A DNA stretch of 64,000 nt, from positions 82,478,358 to 82,542,357 of the forward strand of contig CM065814.1 in NCBI GenBank assembly GCA_033398695.1, written 5' to 3'. Position numbers and translations under genes: made by a program. This document shows positions 10,090 through 21,937 of this stretch, piece by piece (position 1 is the first letter of the stretch; every line of letters begins with the position of its first letter). The notes below the pieces were generated by a model that worked only from the letters and a program-made list of their open reading frames with translations, was not told the origin of the DNA and made no database searches. This stretch comes from Orobanche coerulescens (taxonomy: Eukaryota > Streptophyta > Magnoliopsida > Lamiales > Orobanchaceae).

Positions 10090-11108
10090 AGAGTTTCTTT
10101 AGCTACTGATACTTAGACAGCCTTTAAAAATAAATGATTTCATAGGAATATTTAGACACTGGATAGATGATAATTGGACCCTAAACCAAAGATCGCTTGC
10201 ATTTAAAAAATTTAATTGTGCATATACTACAAATACGATAGCTAGAGCAATATTATTGTTTTAATTTCTTTATTGCTTAAAAGATAAAAAATTTACAATT
10301 GATTTTGATAATGCTAGTTCTAATACTGCTAGCGTACCAACTTTAATACAAACATGCAGTCCTATTTTAGAAGGCCGATTATTTTGTACTAGATGCATCT
10401 GTTATATTTTAAATTTATGTGTACACGATGCAGTAGATATTGTAGATACTGAAATAAGATCTATTAAAAAATGTGTCATGTTTTTGCTAATCATACACAA
10501 TTAGCAAGATAATGGGTTCATTTAAAAGCAAAACAAATGCAATCAAAACTTTTTAATTCGGATGTAAAGCATAGATGGAACTCAACTTCTGATATGCTAA
10601 ATTCAACTAATGAGTATAAAGAATTATTGTATATACTTTTTTTGAATATTTGCATTTAGAAGGATTTTTTATTGACATACTTTTGAGATGAAACAAAAGA
10701 TTTAATAAAACTATTTTAAATTTAAAAAGTGCAATTACAGATTTAAGTGTTCGTTATTATCCCCCTTCACCTAAAATTTTATTTCATTGTTATTTTATTA
10801 TTTTCAAAATGGATATATGTAGTAAGTTCTCAAGAATGGAGAATGCTATTTATAACATGTGTTTAAAATGGTTTAAGTATTTTAATCGCATTCATAATAT
10901 TTTCTTGATTAATGCTGTTTTATCTCCCAATTTGAATTTAGCACAAGTACTGTTAGGTTTATATACTCCAAAAACATACTTTATGCTTGTATTATTTTAT
11001 TTCCATATAACTATCTATGAGAATATTAATTACATTTTATCAAATATTTTGCATATTAATTCACGTTATGGTTATGCAGAAATATTATCTATTTATTTTA
11101 TATTGTAG
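10090..11108 (+). pseudogene. hAT-superfamily transposase, decayed
   Basis: Four stretches in different frames match the order of a plant hAT (Ac/DAYSLEEPER-like) transposase. At 10096-10122 is a SLATDxxTA segment with an in-frame stop at the usual Trp. At about 10143-10205 is HWIDDNWTLNQR. At about 10378-10480 is RCICYILNLCVHDAV. At about 10540-10600 is DVKHRWNSTSDML. A C-terminal part (10809-11105) fits the region before the dimerisation domain, which itself I cannot see. Frameshifts and stops separate the blocks, so it is inactive. Terminal inverted repeats and an 8-bp TSD were not found. The high A+T content contrasts with the neighbouring LTRs. Confidence 0.65.
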
Positions 11109-12224
11109 ATAATATGGTGTGTTAGTATCCCACAAATGATCATATTATCGGTGCCTTATAAAATAATATAATAGTTCACAACCTATATAATTATTAAACA
11201 AATTATGTGAAAGGTTCTAGTGTATGCTTGGGATTAGTTGGTCTTGACTATTAGCATACATTAGCGTTTTTGCATAGGTTGAACTGGATTTCAGTGAGAT
11301 TGTGTCTTATGTACTAACTGTAAGAAGAACGTAAATCTCGGAAATTATTATTTCATAACTCTAAGTATATAATTAATAGGGTATTTATAATAATTATTGC
11401 TTTGATTTACCATGAGTGAGAATCACCATGATTGACTCAATATACTTCGTATCTTGGGCAATAATATTATTTATATGACAATTAATATTATAACTAGAGA
11501 TCGTGTCCCAACTCGTGCGTGTTGATGATGTCCCCTTGAGGAGCTCGAGAATGATTTTTATTAAACCTTGTAGGTGGATCTAATTCTGATATAATAATAA
11601 GGTTTGAGTGGTACTACTTTTGGATAAGCAATTAATGAATTAAAGTTGTCAGTAGCTTAAATTAATTAATGGCCATTCGATATCTTAAGCACAAAAAATA
11701 ATATACTTAAGTAGGAGCCCGATTTCGTAACTTGGGATTTGGGTTGGAACTGGAATATTAATTCTTACTGGACTGAACTGATATTAGTAAACTCAACCAT
11801 ATTAAAAAGGGCTTAATATGGAAGGTTGGGTTTTACTAGGAATCCTAACTCTAATCCTCCTTAAGATCCCTATAGTAGCCCAAAGCCTATAAACAGAACA
11901 ATAAGGGGACAATCGAGCTGATCATAATTTTTAACACATGAGGTTTCAAATTTTCTTCCATGTTGTTTGTTGTGGATCTTGACTTGTGTCTTTGATTCCA
12001 CAATTGAGATAATACTTTAATTCTTATTTGGTAATCGAAATTACTTGAAGAAAACAAAAAATCGAGAGTTGTGAGAAACTTGTTTCGGTCGATCCATCTC
12101 AAGTGTCAAACAAGATTCAGTAGCTCGTTGCCTACAAAACGTCTGGATTAAGACTAGGATATACTTTAGAAGATTTTGAGGAAGAAATCAAAGTAGCAAC
12201 CACTTCACTTCATAAGGTAATATC
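11109..12224 (+). repeat. LTR-like remnant downstream of the hAT pseudogene
   Basis: No coding sequence. It has an AT-rich body, an ACTATTAGCATACATTAGCG-like stretch and a TATA-like CTATAAACAG near 11888. A leader-like tail follows, cut at 12225 by an inverted LTR. It reads like U3-R-U5 of a copia-type LTR, but no partner LTR or primer site is visible. Confidence 0.35.
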
Positions 12225-13065
12225 TGTAACACCCCAATATATTCAGGGTATATTACAGCGCTGTAGACCCCTACATGGGACACACCAGGCTAAAATAATA
12301 AATACCACTTGTCTAACCATATCGGTTAGCGAAAAAACACATATCACCAAGACGAAGATTAAGTAAAATAACTGGTACAAACGGTAAACCAGACATCACC
12401 GAAATTACAAATGACATTTAGTATACAAACCATTTTCCAAATCAAATCGCCTAAGTACTTGCGGTACGGTCTATCAGTTTACAAATTTGAAACAAACGTT
12501 TGAAATGGACATATGAAATAAAAGGGCTGAATTGCACATGTCAACAACCCTGGCCAACATCCTCATACTACTCCAGTGCCCGCTCGACCGGTTGAGGGCA
12601 ACCTGAAATTCATAATGCGAATTTCCCCAAAAACGGGCCCCCAAAGGGGTTAGCAACTACGCTAGTACAAGTAATTAAGGCAAACCAATCGCTTACACAT
12701 TTTATAGTACATGCATCAAGTCGTTTCAAAATCAAAACAAGATATGTCTTTTCTTGGAAAACAAACAGTCAAATATCACAGTTCAAACTTGGCTAGGAAC
12801 GGGGCGAAACCACTGATCCCATCCGAGGCCTCCAAGGACCCTCCCGGACTGGCCACAATTAGAAATTAAAATCACGCACATGCATCGCCTAGGACCGAGG
12901 CGAAACCACTGGTCCCATCCGAGCCCTTTATGGACCCTCCCGGACTGGCTAGCCAACAAGCTCGTGAATGAGGAGCGAAATCACAGATTCCCACGAGGCC
13001 CTATCGGACCCTCCCGGAGTGAGCAAAGCACACACATATACATTACCATTTCATGTTAAGCATAA
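12225..13065 (-). mobile_element. LTR 3' part (R-U5), minus orientation
   Basis: Read on the minus strand this ends GGGGTGTTACA at 12225. It carries the acceptor-like TTTCAG|GT (12601-12606), a CCCC/GGGG hairpin next to GCTAAC (about 12636-12655), and three minisatellite units with GGGAGGGTCC cores (about 12820-13020). It is closest to the 8800-9570 part of the solo LTR. Its promoter half is missing, replaced at about 13065 by an LTR in the opposite orientation. Confidence 0.75.
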
Positions 13066-13489
13066 ATGTTTCACGAGAATATTGGACGAGTTTCAGTGAT
13101 GTTTTTACGTATTTTTGTCTGGAGCTATGTTTTATTGCGTGTACGTTCGATTCTCGTAAAACTCATTCGATTTCATTATTTTCCTTTTTCCTTGAGTCCG
13201 TATGGTTTAGTTGCTCATGTTGTGAGTTTCGGATTGTTAATCTGACGTCGTATCGTGATATTTCGGACATTTGGGCCATTTTGTAATTTCCTAGAAGTTT
13301 AGGGAATTTTATCCTTCTTGTCGTATTTTGGATTCCTCGGTAGTTGGGAGTGTATCTTCTTTCAGTACTTAACTTCGTCGTCGTGAATATCTCGTGTTTA
13401 CGCTTCTGGGTTTGACCTTGTGTTGCGTTCCATTTTCGTATCGTCCTGTGCAGAAAATGATGTTCAGCATTATAGAACTACTGCATGCA

Positions 13490-13814
13490 TAACGCACGTT
13501 ATGCATGCTTTTTAGCGTGCGCTAGCTATATCTGCATAATGTACGTTATGACCTAGTGGTAACGTACGTTATGGCCTTCAGTGTTTGGACAGTGGGTTCT
13601 GCCTAGTTTCTGCTTAGCCCTTACGTACGTTAGCTGTCTTGAGTTACGTACATAAGCTCTATGTAGAGTACGTTAATGGTCTTGAGTAGCATACGTTATC
13701 GACCTCATCTAATCGGGCAGAATGTACTGCCAGGCTCTTACGTACATTAACTCAAAGGAGTTACGTACGTAAGACATCTTAGCGTACGTTAACTTTTCAT
13801 GTTAGCGTAGGTAA
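13490..13814 (+). promoter_or_regulatory. Three quartets of palindromic 12-mers
   Basis: Starts are 13490, 13513, 13537, 13560; 13621, 13644, 13664, 13687; and 13738, 13761, 13780, 13803. The spacings are 23-24-23, 23-20-23 and 23-19-23. This is the same layout as 7899-8225 although the motif bases differ in many places. The last motif ends 11 bp before TATTTAAAT. Confidence 0.9.
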
Positions 13815-14374
13815 TGCTCTGTCAGGTATTTAAATCATGAGTTGACCTCAGATGCGTCATTTCCCTTCTTTTCCTTCCCTTGTCCGTGACGTGAACTCCT
13901 CGGGCGATTTGGAGCGATTTGTGCAGTACAATCCATAACGTTTCTCCATAGATAGATTGTTGTGCTTCAAGCAAGGTTTATCATCATCGTAATCATCTTC
14001 TTCTGTTCGAATCGAGGTATATTTCATTTGAACCCTAGCTTTCGGGGATTTTGGGTTTTTGTTTTGGTTTTCACCCTTCTAGTCCGATTTGCCTCATATC
14101 ATTATTAGATTTCGATAGTATAATCGCCATCCCTTACTTCTCTTGCGGTTTTGCAGATTGAATTCGATATTTTTCTCCGTTGATAGAGGGGAACCGATTA
14201 TGACCTTGTATTGTCCAATGAATTGTTCCAACGGGTAGAATTAGGATGAATTCCTACGTTTCCGTAATATTGAGATTGTTTGTATATCATTATTGTATTA
14301 GGAGCGGATTTGTGAAGATTATTCGGGCCAAAACCTTTCCTTTCACCATTTTCCTTCACGTCGTGTTATCCAAG

Positions 14375-14887
14375 GCAAGTACATGTATTACATTCCGTTA
14401 TGTGTGATGTTTTCGATATGAATAATGAATTGTGATCTTTCGGGTGCGTGAGTTATGTTACTTCCACCCGGAGTGTTCGACGGGATGTCTGGGGGTCAAT
14501 ACTAAGGGGTATGGCCACAGAAGTGGACTTGGGTGGGAGTGTTGCTGACCTTCCACCCAGAGCGTTCGACGGGGCGTCTGGGGGCCGATACTAAGGGGTA
14601 CGGCCGTGGAAGTGGTTTCCCACCCGGAGCGTTCGACGGGGAATCTGGGGGTCGATACTAAGGGGTACGGCCACGGGTTACCAATCGCGGATGTTGTGAT
14701 ATTGTGATGAATTAATAAACTGTTTTGTATGCCAATGTGATATTCCGGAATATGGCTTTTCAAATGTTTTCTGAATGAGATAACTGTGTAAATTGTATCT
14801 GTATGTAATGTAGTGTAATTGTATACTTGCACTAGCTATTCGAATGTTAACCCCTTAAACGGGGGAAATGCGTCTTATGCATTTCAG
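14375..14887 (+). other. Putative GC-AG intron
   Basis: AAG|GCAAGTA to GCATTTCAG|GT spans 513 nt, with TTAAC and a CCCC/GGGG hairpin 25-40 bases before the acceptor. The three minisatellite units lie inside. Inference from conserved signals. Confidence 0.45.
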
Positions 14888-15239
14888 GTATCAGAAGAGG
14901 TGAGGAGCGGGCATGGGATATGCACGCAAAGGATGGACCGGCATGATGATGAGGCTCGAGTCTATATTTTATGCTTTGTCATTGTGTCTGTTTGAGTATT
15001 GGAGTTAGACTGATTATTATTAAACTCGGTTAAAGTCCCCTACATGGGCACTGAATTGGTATTTGACTTATTCTTCATGTACTTCCATTAAAATGTTTTG
15101 GCCGAGGCCACAACCCTATTTTAATATGATGTTTGTGTCCTTGGGATTTCATTGTGGATTATGTGTCATGTGTTAGCCTGGTAGACCTCATGAGGGTTCT
15201 ACGGCGTGTAACGTCCCTTATGTGATTTGGGGTGTTACA

Positions 15240-18200
15240 GATGTCAATCACATCACATCAATAATTAGATACCAATGGAAATACTAAGTAAGAATACGAC
15301 CAATGTAATCTTATCGTCATAGCTTTATTTACTCAATTATTTCTCATCAGATTAACCATCATCACAAAACACTTCTCGTAATCTCAATTAATCAATAAAC
15401 TCAAACATGACATCATACGGTACCTCAAGCAATACCCAAGATTCTCAAAACATCATCATAACTCGTAGTACGGAAATATACCAACTCCGACCAATTCGAT
15501 CCATCGGATACATCATCAAATCCCAAGACGTTAACCGATTATCTATCAAAAGACGAATACCAAAGGAAATACGGAACATACCTCAATGAACTGCCACGAC
15601 AATCATGTCAGTCTAATCCGACGTCAGATCGATACCACACACGGACATGGTCCTAACACAAGACCTACAAACGCATACTCATATGACAACGCCAATATGC
15701 TCACATCACTAACGAAAATGTATACTTATGGCAAACCCATAATATACATATGCACAATAACAACACATGATAAAATCAATGATGCGAATCCACATGATTC
15801 CATCAACACAACACAGGGTAATCCAACAATCCAGCGCCCTCAGCATAGATCCCCATGATGATCCTGTCGGACCAACGCATGGTGGAAAACCCATCCAATG
15901 ATCCAACACCCTCAGCATAGATCCCAACATGATCCCTTCAGACCATAACGAGGTGGACATCTGATCCAGCGCCCTAAACATAGATCACACGATCCCAACG
16001 GATCAACACAACAGAACAATACAATTATGCATACACATATGCAAATCAATATGATCATCAACATGAACAGCATAACATGCACGACATTATGACAATGTAC
16101 TAGGATGACCCCATGTTCAACAACATAAATGACAATCTACATGACCAAAATCAATAACACTAAACCACAATCAGTATAGAATACTTGTCCCGAGTCTTTC
16201 GGGAGCAATCTCGATGTCAAATCATCACTGACGATTATCCGCAATGCTCGGCGATCCAAACGTACCATGGACTATAGATACTCATATCCTCGTCTTTATT
16301 ATAATGTATCCTCGATACTCGAATATGCCAATAACCAAAATAAATCATATACATTATGATTTGACTCCCAGAATCGGAAAATAACATAAAATCCAAATCT
16401 CCAGGGTTTACAATAATGATCATCGCTATATGCATTATAAACGAAATGAAACTAAAACCATTCATTAAACATTATAACTGAGCAAGTAATAACTTGCCTC
16501 GATACCGATACGATGATGATGAAGCTGCTACCAGTCACATTTCCTTCGTCTATGGGCTCCACGGCCCTGACCAATGCAATTCACGAACATACTCGAACAC
16601 GACCGCAACATACGGTTATAATCACCGATCAATAATCCCAACCTATTAAAGAAATCAAATAGCAACGATCCGATAAAAATCAATAACCAACGTAGCCAAC
16701 CAATCAATCACAACGGTTCAATGACACTTCGATCACAAATAAAACCAAATAGTATAACTCAATCCATTACGAACTCATATCCACAATACGAACCAAAATC
16801 CGATAATCGATATTAACGATCAATATAGCCGATCAACAAACCCAACGATTTCATAATATCTTGATTAAACACAATTCCGAACAATCCAACTCAAACAATT
16901 ACGAATTCATAACCAAAATACGATTATGGATACGAATGTAAAAGAAATCATATTCGGTGATCAATCACAATCTTTCCGGGTTCCAAATTGATATCATGAT
17001 TCGTATTTCATCAAGAACATACGAATTCTACCACTACAATCAACGAACATTCGATCTTCATATCTAAATATACCGATAATTCAACATACGATCATCTTGG
17101 TATGTTAAATTCATCAAGAAGTTCCTCCAGAATACTAAGTGCTTTGAAATCATGTTCATATCCATCAAAACAACATAATTCGATATCCGTTAACATGTGG
17201 ATAATCATCCAATTCGTAATCCAACTCATGTATCATTGTATTCTTCAATATACACTTCACATAACCTCAAGAATCGTAACAACACCCTAATCATCATCAT
17301 ACGAATCAATTACGGATAACAATACCAAAAATCTGAAATCAAGGCATAGAGTTCAACAACATACCTCAAGAACATGAATAACAAAATCAAACTCTTCAAG
17401 AATCATCAATATCTTCATATCCAAGCCTCAAATCCATGTTTCCAAGCTTATAATCAAGTTAGAAGAGGTTTATTCTCACTAACACACTCAGAAGGATGAA
17501 GTTTGGAGGAAGAAATGGGTTTTCTCTCGTGAAGAAATGAAAGAACGAACCTTATTTTATAACCTGCACATCCACTACGTACGTTATCCATCAATATTAA
17601 CATACGTCATGCTTCCCTACGTATGTTACCTGTCCTTCATAGCGTACGTAATAACATTCCAGAACTCACTGACTTGTTTCGTTCACTCGATTACGTATGT
17701 AATACTTCCTTCATAGCGTACGTAATACGTACGTTGACTTGCTACAGTAAATGTCCAGTTAGCGTATATTATACACTAAGCGTAGGCGTATGTTAACCTT
17801 AGCGTTGACTCGCCCGTTCACATCCATGTCGAAAGCTGCCGACCGCTGGCCCACCTGTCCATATCCTGCCTGGTACGAACTTTACATATGTTAACTCATT
17901 CACTTAACGTACGTAATAGCTATGCACCTTACTTACGTTAACTGTCCTTCTTAACGTACGTAATCCTTGTGCATTAGCGTACGTTAAGGATACATAGTAG
18001 CATGCGCTATCATGGCTATAGTTAGCCATTTTCATCTATTCTTGTCCAACGTCTCAACATACTAGATACGTATACACAACATACTGAATACACATACTCC
18101 TTCCAATAATATTATCATACGACACATCTAATACACGATATTCTCAATTGTGATTGTCGACCAAATATGATAATTATACCAATACTGACATCTCAGTCCT

Positions 18201-18296
18201 TCGTTTATTTTATCCATATTGTACAGGTTCACTATGTATAATATAACTCCGATAAAATAATATTAAACAACAATAGTAGAAATTTCGAATATTACA
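15240..18296 (-). mobile_element. LTR in minus orientation, truncated at its 3' end
   Basis: On the minus strand it begins TGTAATATTCG at 18296, inserted in the RNase H end of copia-1 (adjacent GTAAC, 18297-18301, would be the TSD). It then has a palindrome array (17575-18005), a TATA-like TTATAAAATAAGG (about 17551-17562), a GAG|GTATGT donor (about 17358), a GAG|GCAAGT donor (16500-16491) and three tandem units with GATCC and CAGCGCCC (about 15790-16000). It stops at 15240 against the plus-strand LTR without a recognisable end. Open frames in this stretch are not genes. Confidence 0.75.
17575..18005 (-). promoter_or_regulatory. Palindromic 12-mer array (minus-strand LTR)
   Basis: The promoter-proximal quartet starts at 17575, 17598, 17617 and 17640 (23-19-23), 13 bp from the TATA-like box. 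Further TACGTA/TAGCGT copies continue to about 18005, e.g. TTAACGTACGTAA types near 17907 and 17955. Confidence 0.8.
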
Positions 18297-19932
18297 GTAA
18301 CCAATACCCGTGTTCTTTAGATGTCTTTCCAAGACAGCCTGAGATAACGGCTTAGTTGGTGAGTCAGAGATATTGTCTTCTGAGTCTACTCTTTGCAAAG
18401 AAACATATCCTTTCTCAACCATCTCACGAACGATGTGATACCTTTTCTCTATATGCTTGGTGTTGTGGTGATCCCTAGGCTCCTTGGCTTGGGCGACCGC
18501 TCCATCATTATCATAGTAAAGTGATATAGGCAGCTCCGAGTTAGGCACCACTATAAGTTTTTGCACAAACTTCTGCATCCAAAATGCTTCCTTGCTCGCC
18601 TCTGAGGCAGCTTGGTACTCTTCTTGGCAGGTAGAATCAGCAGTAGCGCTTTGCTTTGAGCTTCTCCAAGACACTGCTCCTCCATTCAGAGTAAAGAAAT
18701 GCCCACGACTTAGAGTCGTCCTTGTCTACTTGAAAATCAGAATCGCTGAATCCAACCACCTTTAGTTCTCCACCCCTGTAAGTAAGAACCATATCTTTAG
18801 TACTTCTAAAGTACTTAAGAATTTTCTTAATGGCAGTCCAGTGTTCCATTCCCGGGTTTGCTTGAAATCAACTTACCACACTCACAGCGTAGGAAAAGTC
18901 TGGTCTCGTACACAACATAGAGTACATGAGGCTACCCACTGCCGAGGCATAGGGTACCTTACTCATCTGTCTTTTGTCTTTCTCACTTTGAGGACACATT
19001 TTCTTAGTGAGATGAATTCCATGTCGCATGGGAAGGAACCCTCTTTTAGAATTATCCATCTTGAATCTTCTCAGGATCTTTTCTATATAGAGGGCTTGGG
19101 AAAGTCCTATCATTCTTCGCGGTCTATCTCTGTAAAGACGGACCCTTAGAATATTGGAAGCTTCTCCCAAGTCTTTCATGGAGAACGTTTTAGAAAGCCA
19201 AGCTTTCACAGTGATGAGCATTGCTACGTTATTTCCCATAAGTAGAATATCATCTACATATAGTACTAAGAACGTAATGTTGCTCCCACTGAACTTTTTG
19301 TAAACATATAAATCCTCCTAGTTTTTCAAAAAATCAAAGTCCCTTACTGCTTCGTCAAATTGAAGGTTCCAACTCCGAGAAGCCTACTTCAGCCCATAAA
19401 TGGCTCGTTGCAACTTACACACCTTATGAATATCAACTTTAGACACAAAACCCTTAGGCTGTTCCATGAGGATTTCCTCCTCGAGGTATCCATTCAGGAA
19501 AGCCATTTTGACGTCCATCTACCATATCTCATAATCGTAATGGGCAGCAATGGCAAGCATCATGTGAATAGACTTGATCATAGCTACGAGCGAGAAGGTA
19601 TCATGATAATCGATTCCTTCTTTTTGGGTATAACCCTTTGCCACAAGCCTAGCCTTATAGGCATCAACCTTGCCACCCCCATCAGTCTTCCTCTTATAGA
19701 TCCATTTACTACCAATAGGCCTCTTGCCAGTGGGTAAATCTACTAGAGTCCAGACCTGATTGGCATGCATCAAGTCTATCTCAGCTTCCGTATCTTCTTG
19801 CCATTTATCGGAGTCCACATCCACTATCGCTTGGTCATACGTGACAGGGTTGTCGTCACGGCTGTCAGGTACGTCGTGGAGACCCAGTTCCTCGACATGT
19901 TTATAGCCATACCTCTCAGGTAAGTGAGACAC
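18297..19932 (-). pseudogene. copia-1 reverse transcriptase and RNase H
   Basis: Blocks run from LPERYG (19930) through VWTLVDLP, the SKWIYKRK and KARLVAKGYTQ motifs, YVDDILL (YVDD codons at 19249-19260, intact), KDLGE, and RHGI. They continue to the RNase H motifs (SATADSTCQEEYQA, LYYDNDGAVA, KHIEKRYH, TKPLS). Stops occur near 19515, 19320 and 18870 and a frameshift near 18660. The final codons are cut by the LTR at 18296. The original enzyme copied element RNA into DNA in a cytoplasmic particle. Confidence 0.9.
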
Positions 19933-20138
19933 CCTATCATACCTTCGAAGTAGACGTTTTGTTATAATATGTTCGGTTCGTTATCCCTGATCACATGTCT
20001 CCTCAGGACTTTCTTTGTGCTCTTACAAAGAGCCATTTCTACCCGATCCACCTTCGTAAATGAATTCATCCTCAAGGAAGTGCATTTTTATAGCCACAAC
20101 GACTCTATGGTCTTCAGGCATGTGGAATAGATAACACA

Positions 20139-20846
20139 TCAAGTCCTCTGGGTATCCAATGAAACGTAGAATAGATAACCCATCAAGTCCTCTGGGTATC
20201 CAATGAAACATCCCTTGACGGACCTCACTTCCAGTTTGTACACCTTAGCCTTCTTGACATAGGCTCGACATCCCCAAATCATTATGTGATTAAGACTTGG
20301 TTTCTTACCCTTCCACATCTCATGCAGAGTGATAGGAACGGATTTGGAAGGACATCTATTAAGGATATAGGCAGCGGTAAGTAAGGCATACCCTCGCAGG
20401 TAAATCGGTAAATCAGTGTAATTCAACATGGAGCGGACCATGTCCAACAAAGTCCGATTTGTCCTTTCTGAAACACCATTTAACTGTGGGGTTCCTTGCG
20501 GCGTGAATTGTGAAGCTATTCTATGTTCTTTAAGGAACTTATCAAACTCAGTGCTCATATACTCGTCACCTCGGTCCGATCGAAGTGCTTTGATATGACA
20601 TCCAGTCTGTTTTTCAACTAGAGCCTACTTCTGTCACCTAGGTCGAGGAGCAGAGCCCCTTGAATTTAGTAAAGTCTTCGGATTTATGTTTCATCAAGTA
20701 CACAATCCCATACCTAGTATGATCATCTGTGAACGTTATGAAATATTGATATCCATCTCGGGCTTCTTCCAAATCACCACAAACATCGGTATCTATCAAC
20801 CCAAGTTTTTCACCAGCCCTTTTAAATGTCCCTGTGAATAGGGACT
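20139..20846 (-). pseudogene. copia-1 integrase core and C-terminal part
   Basis: The first catalytic Asp (DTDVCG), the second (FTDDHTRY) and the Glu of the SERTNRTL block are present, so the D-D-E triad is recognisable. A frameshifted stretch near 20590-20660 separates them. The C-terminal WGCRAYVK and GYPEDLMGYLFY blocks follow. The last block is tandemly duplicated by about 42 bp (20120-20210). The N-terminal zinc-binding part lies beyond the solo LTR at 21938-22060. Confidence 0.85.
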
Positions 20847-21889
20847 TGTTGGAGCAATTTCGGTATTAGCGCCGTTGTGCGGAAGCGTAAATATAAAGTG
20901 CGGAAATAAAATGACACACATATTTATAGAGGTTCGGCTAAACGTGCCTACGTCCACTCTCATTATCTTTTTCTATAGGCTTAAGATATAAACCTCTGCA
21001 CCTCTCTTCTATCGGTCGAGGGATTACCGTTACAAGCTCGTCTTCTATCGGTCCGAGTAAACCATTCTCTTACTTGTCTTTTTGTCGGTCCAAGTTAAAC
21101 CATTTTCCTTTTCTATTGGACAATGAATCAACCACTCTAGCTTTTTATCGGTACTAGATATACCTCACTAAGATAGCGATTGCGATTCTAATAATGCCGG
21201 ATCCTTGATCCTAATAACACTGAATCCAATCGTATCTTTTCTTTTTCTTCTCGTGTATGTGTTGAATGTATAAACATTCAAACTATCAATATAAGCACAA
21301 TTACAACAACAAGAATATCAATATCAATATCTGATCAATGTATCATTTGCTTTGCGTTGTTGTAGGATGAATACCATTAGAAGTGATATTTATAGGCATT
21401 TCTCTTCCAACTAGACGTTAGCCTCCTGAGCCTCCATTACGTACATTAACATTCTTCAATTATGTATGCTAGAGATATTACGTACATTAACGTCTACAGG
21501 TGTTACGTACGTTAGCTTCTTCATAAAACAGTCTAGTGGCTTATGTCTTGATCATTACGTACGTTAATCAAACATCCATTACGTACATTATATATAGTCA
21601 ATATGTCTATTGCATGCTGACCTAGGCCATGATATCATCTCCAACGTTCATCTCAGTTGAACTCAGAAACATTGCATTTCGTACGTTAAGTAACATGTGT
21701 TACGTACGTTAATCTTCCACTATTACGTACGTTAGCTCATCTATATATCGTACGTTATCTTCCTTCAACCAGCTTTTTGTGACTTCGATTTCTTCGATGC
21801 TTTGCTTCGCTTATTTGTTGTCTTCTTTTGTTTATCAACTTAATCATCAAAACTCTATTAATGAATGTATGGAATAAAATATTCCAACA
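20847..21889 (-). mobile_element. Solo LTR with copia-type ends (TGTTGGA/TCCAACA)
   Basis: The 1043-bp insert has termini TGTTGGAGC and ATTCCAACA, and restores the copia-1 integrase reading when removed. The flanks are GGACT (20842-20846) and TGACT (21890-21894), a 5-bp duplication with one changed base. Promoter order suggests minus orientation: array at 21437-21757, then TATTTATAGG-complement TATA (21388-21397), then a leader with GGTTCGGC-like text typical of some plant copia LTRs. It differs in sequence, length and ends from the TGTAA LTRs but carries the same palindrome grammar. Confidence 0.85.
21437..21757 (-). promoter_or_regulatory. TTACGTACGTTA palindrome array in a copia-type LTR
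   Basis: 12-mers start at 21437, 21460, 21478, 21503 (23-18-25); 21555, 21579 (24); and 21677, 21700, 21723, 21746 (23-23-23). The first group is nearest the TATA box on the minus strand. The arrangement matches that in the unrelated-looking TGTAA LTRs. Confidence 0.85.
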
Positions 21890-21937
21890 TGACTTAATCA
21901 TATTGCATCTAAGGCATGATTCACAAGTTGGATAGGG

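Larger units (their letters stand above)
13066..15239 (+). mobile_element. LTR lacking its first ~100 bp, plus orientation
   Basis: The sequence aligns with the solo LTR from about position 7500 of the window onward (GGACGAGTTT start). It has an array (13490-13814), TATTTAAATC (about 13825), AAG|GTATATTTC-like and AAG|GCAAGT donors (14375), three minisatellite units around TTCGACGGG (14460-14660), a C4/G4 hairpin (about 14850-14865), TTTCAG|GT (14887) and GGTGTTACA at 15239. No coding sequence, and no matching TSD across 12225-15239, so this is a rearranged copy. Confidence 0.8.

Noticed and set aside
12220..15244. 12225-15239 as one element with a TSD
   Set aside because: The flanks ATATC and GATGT do not match and the two halves are in opposite orientation.
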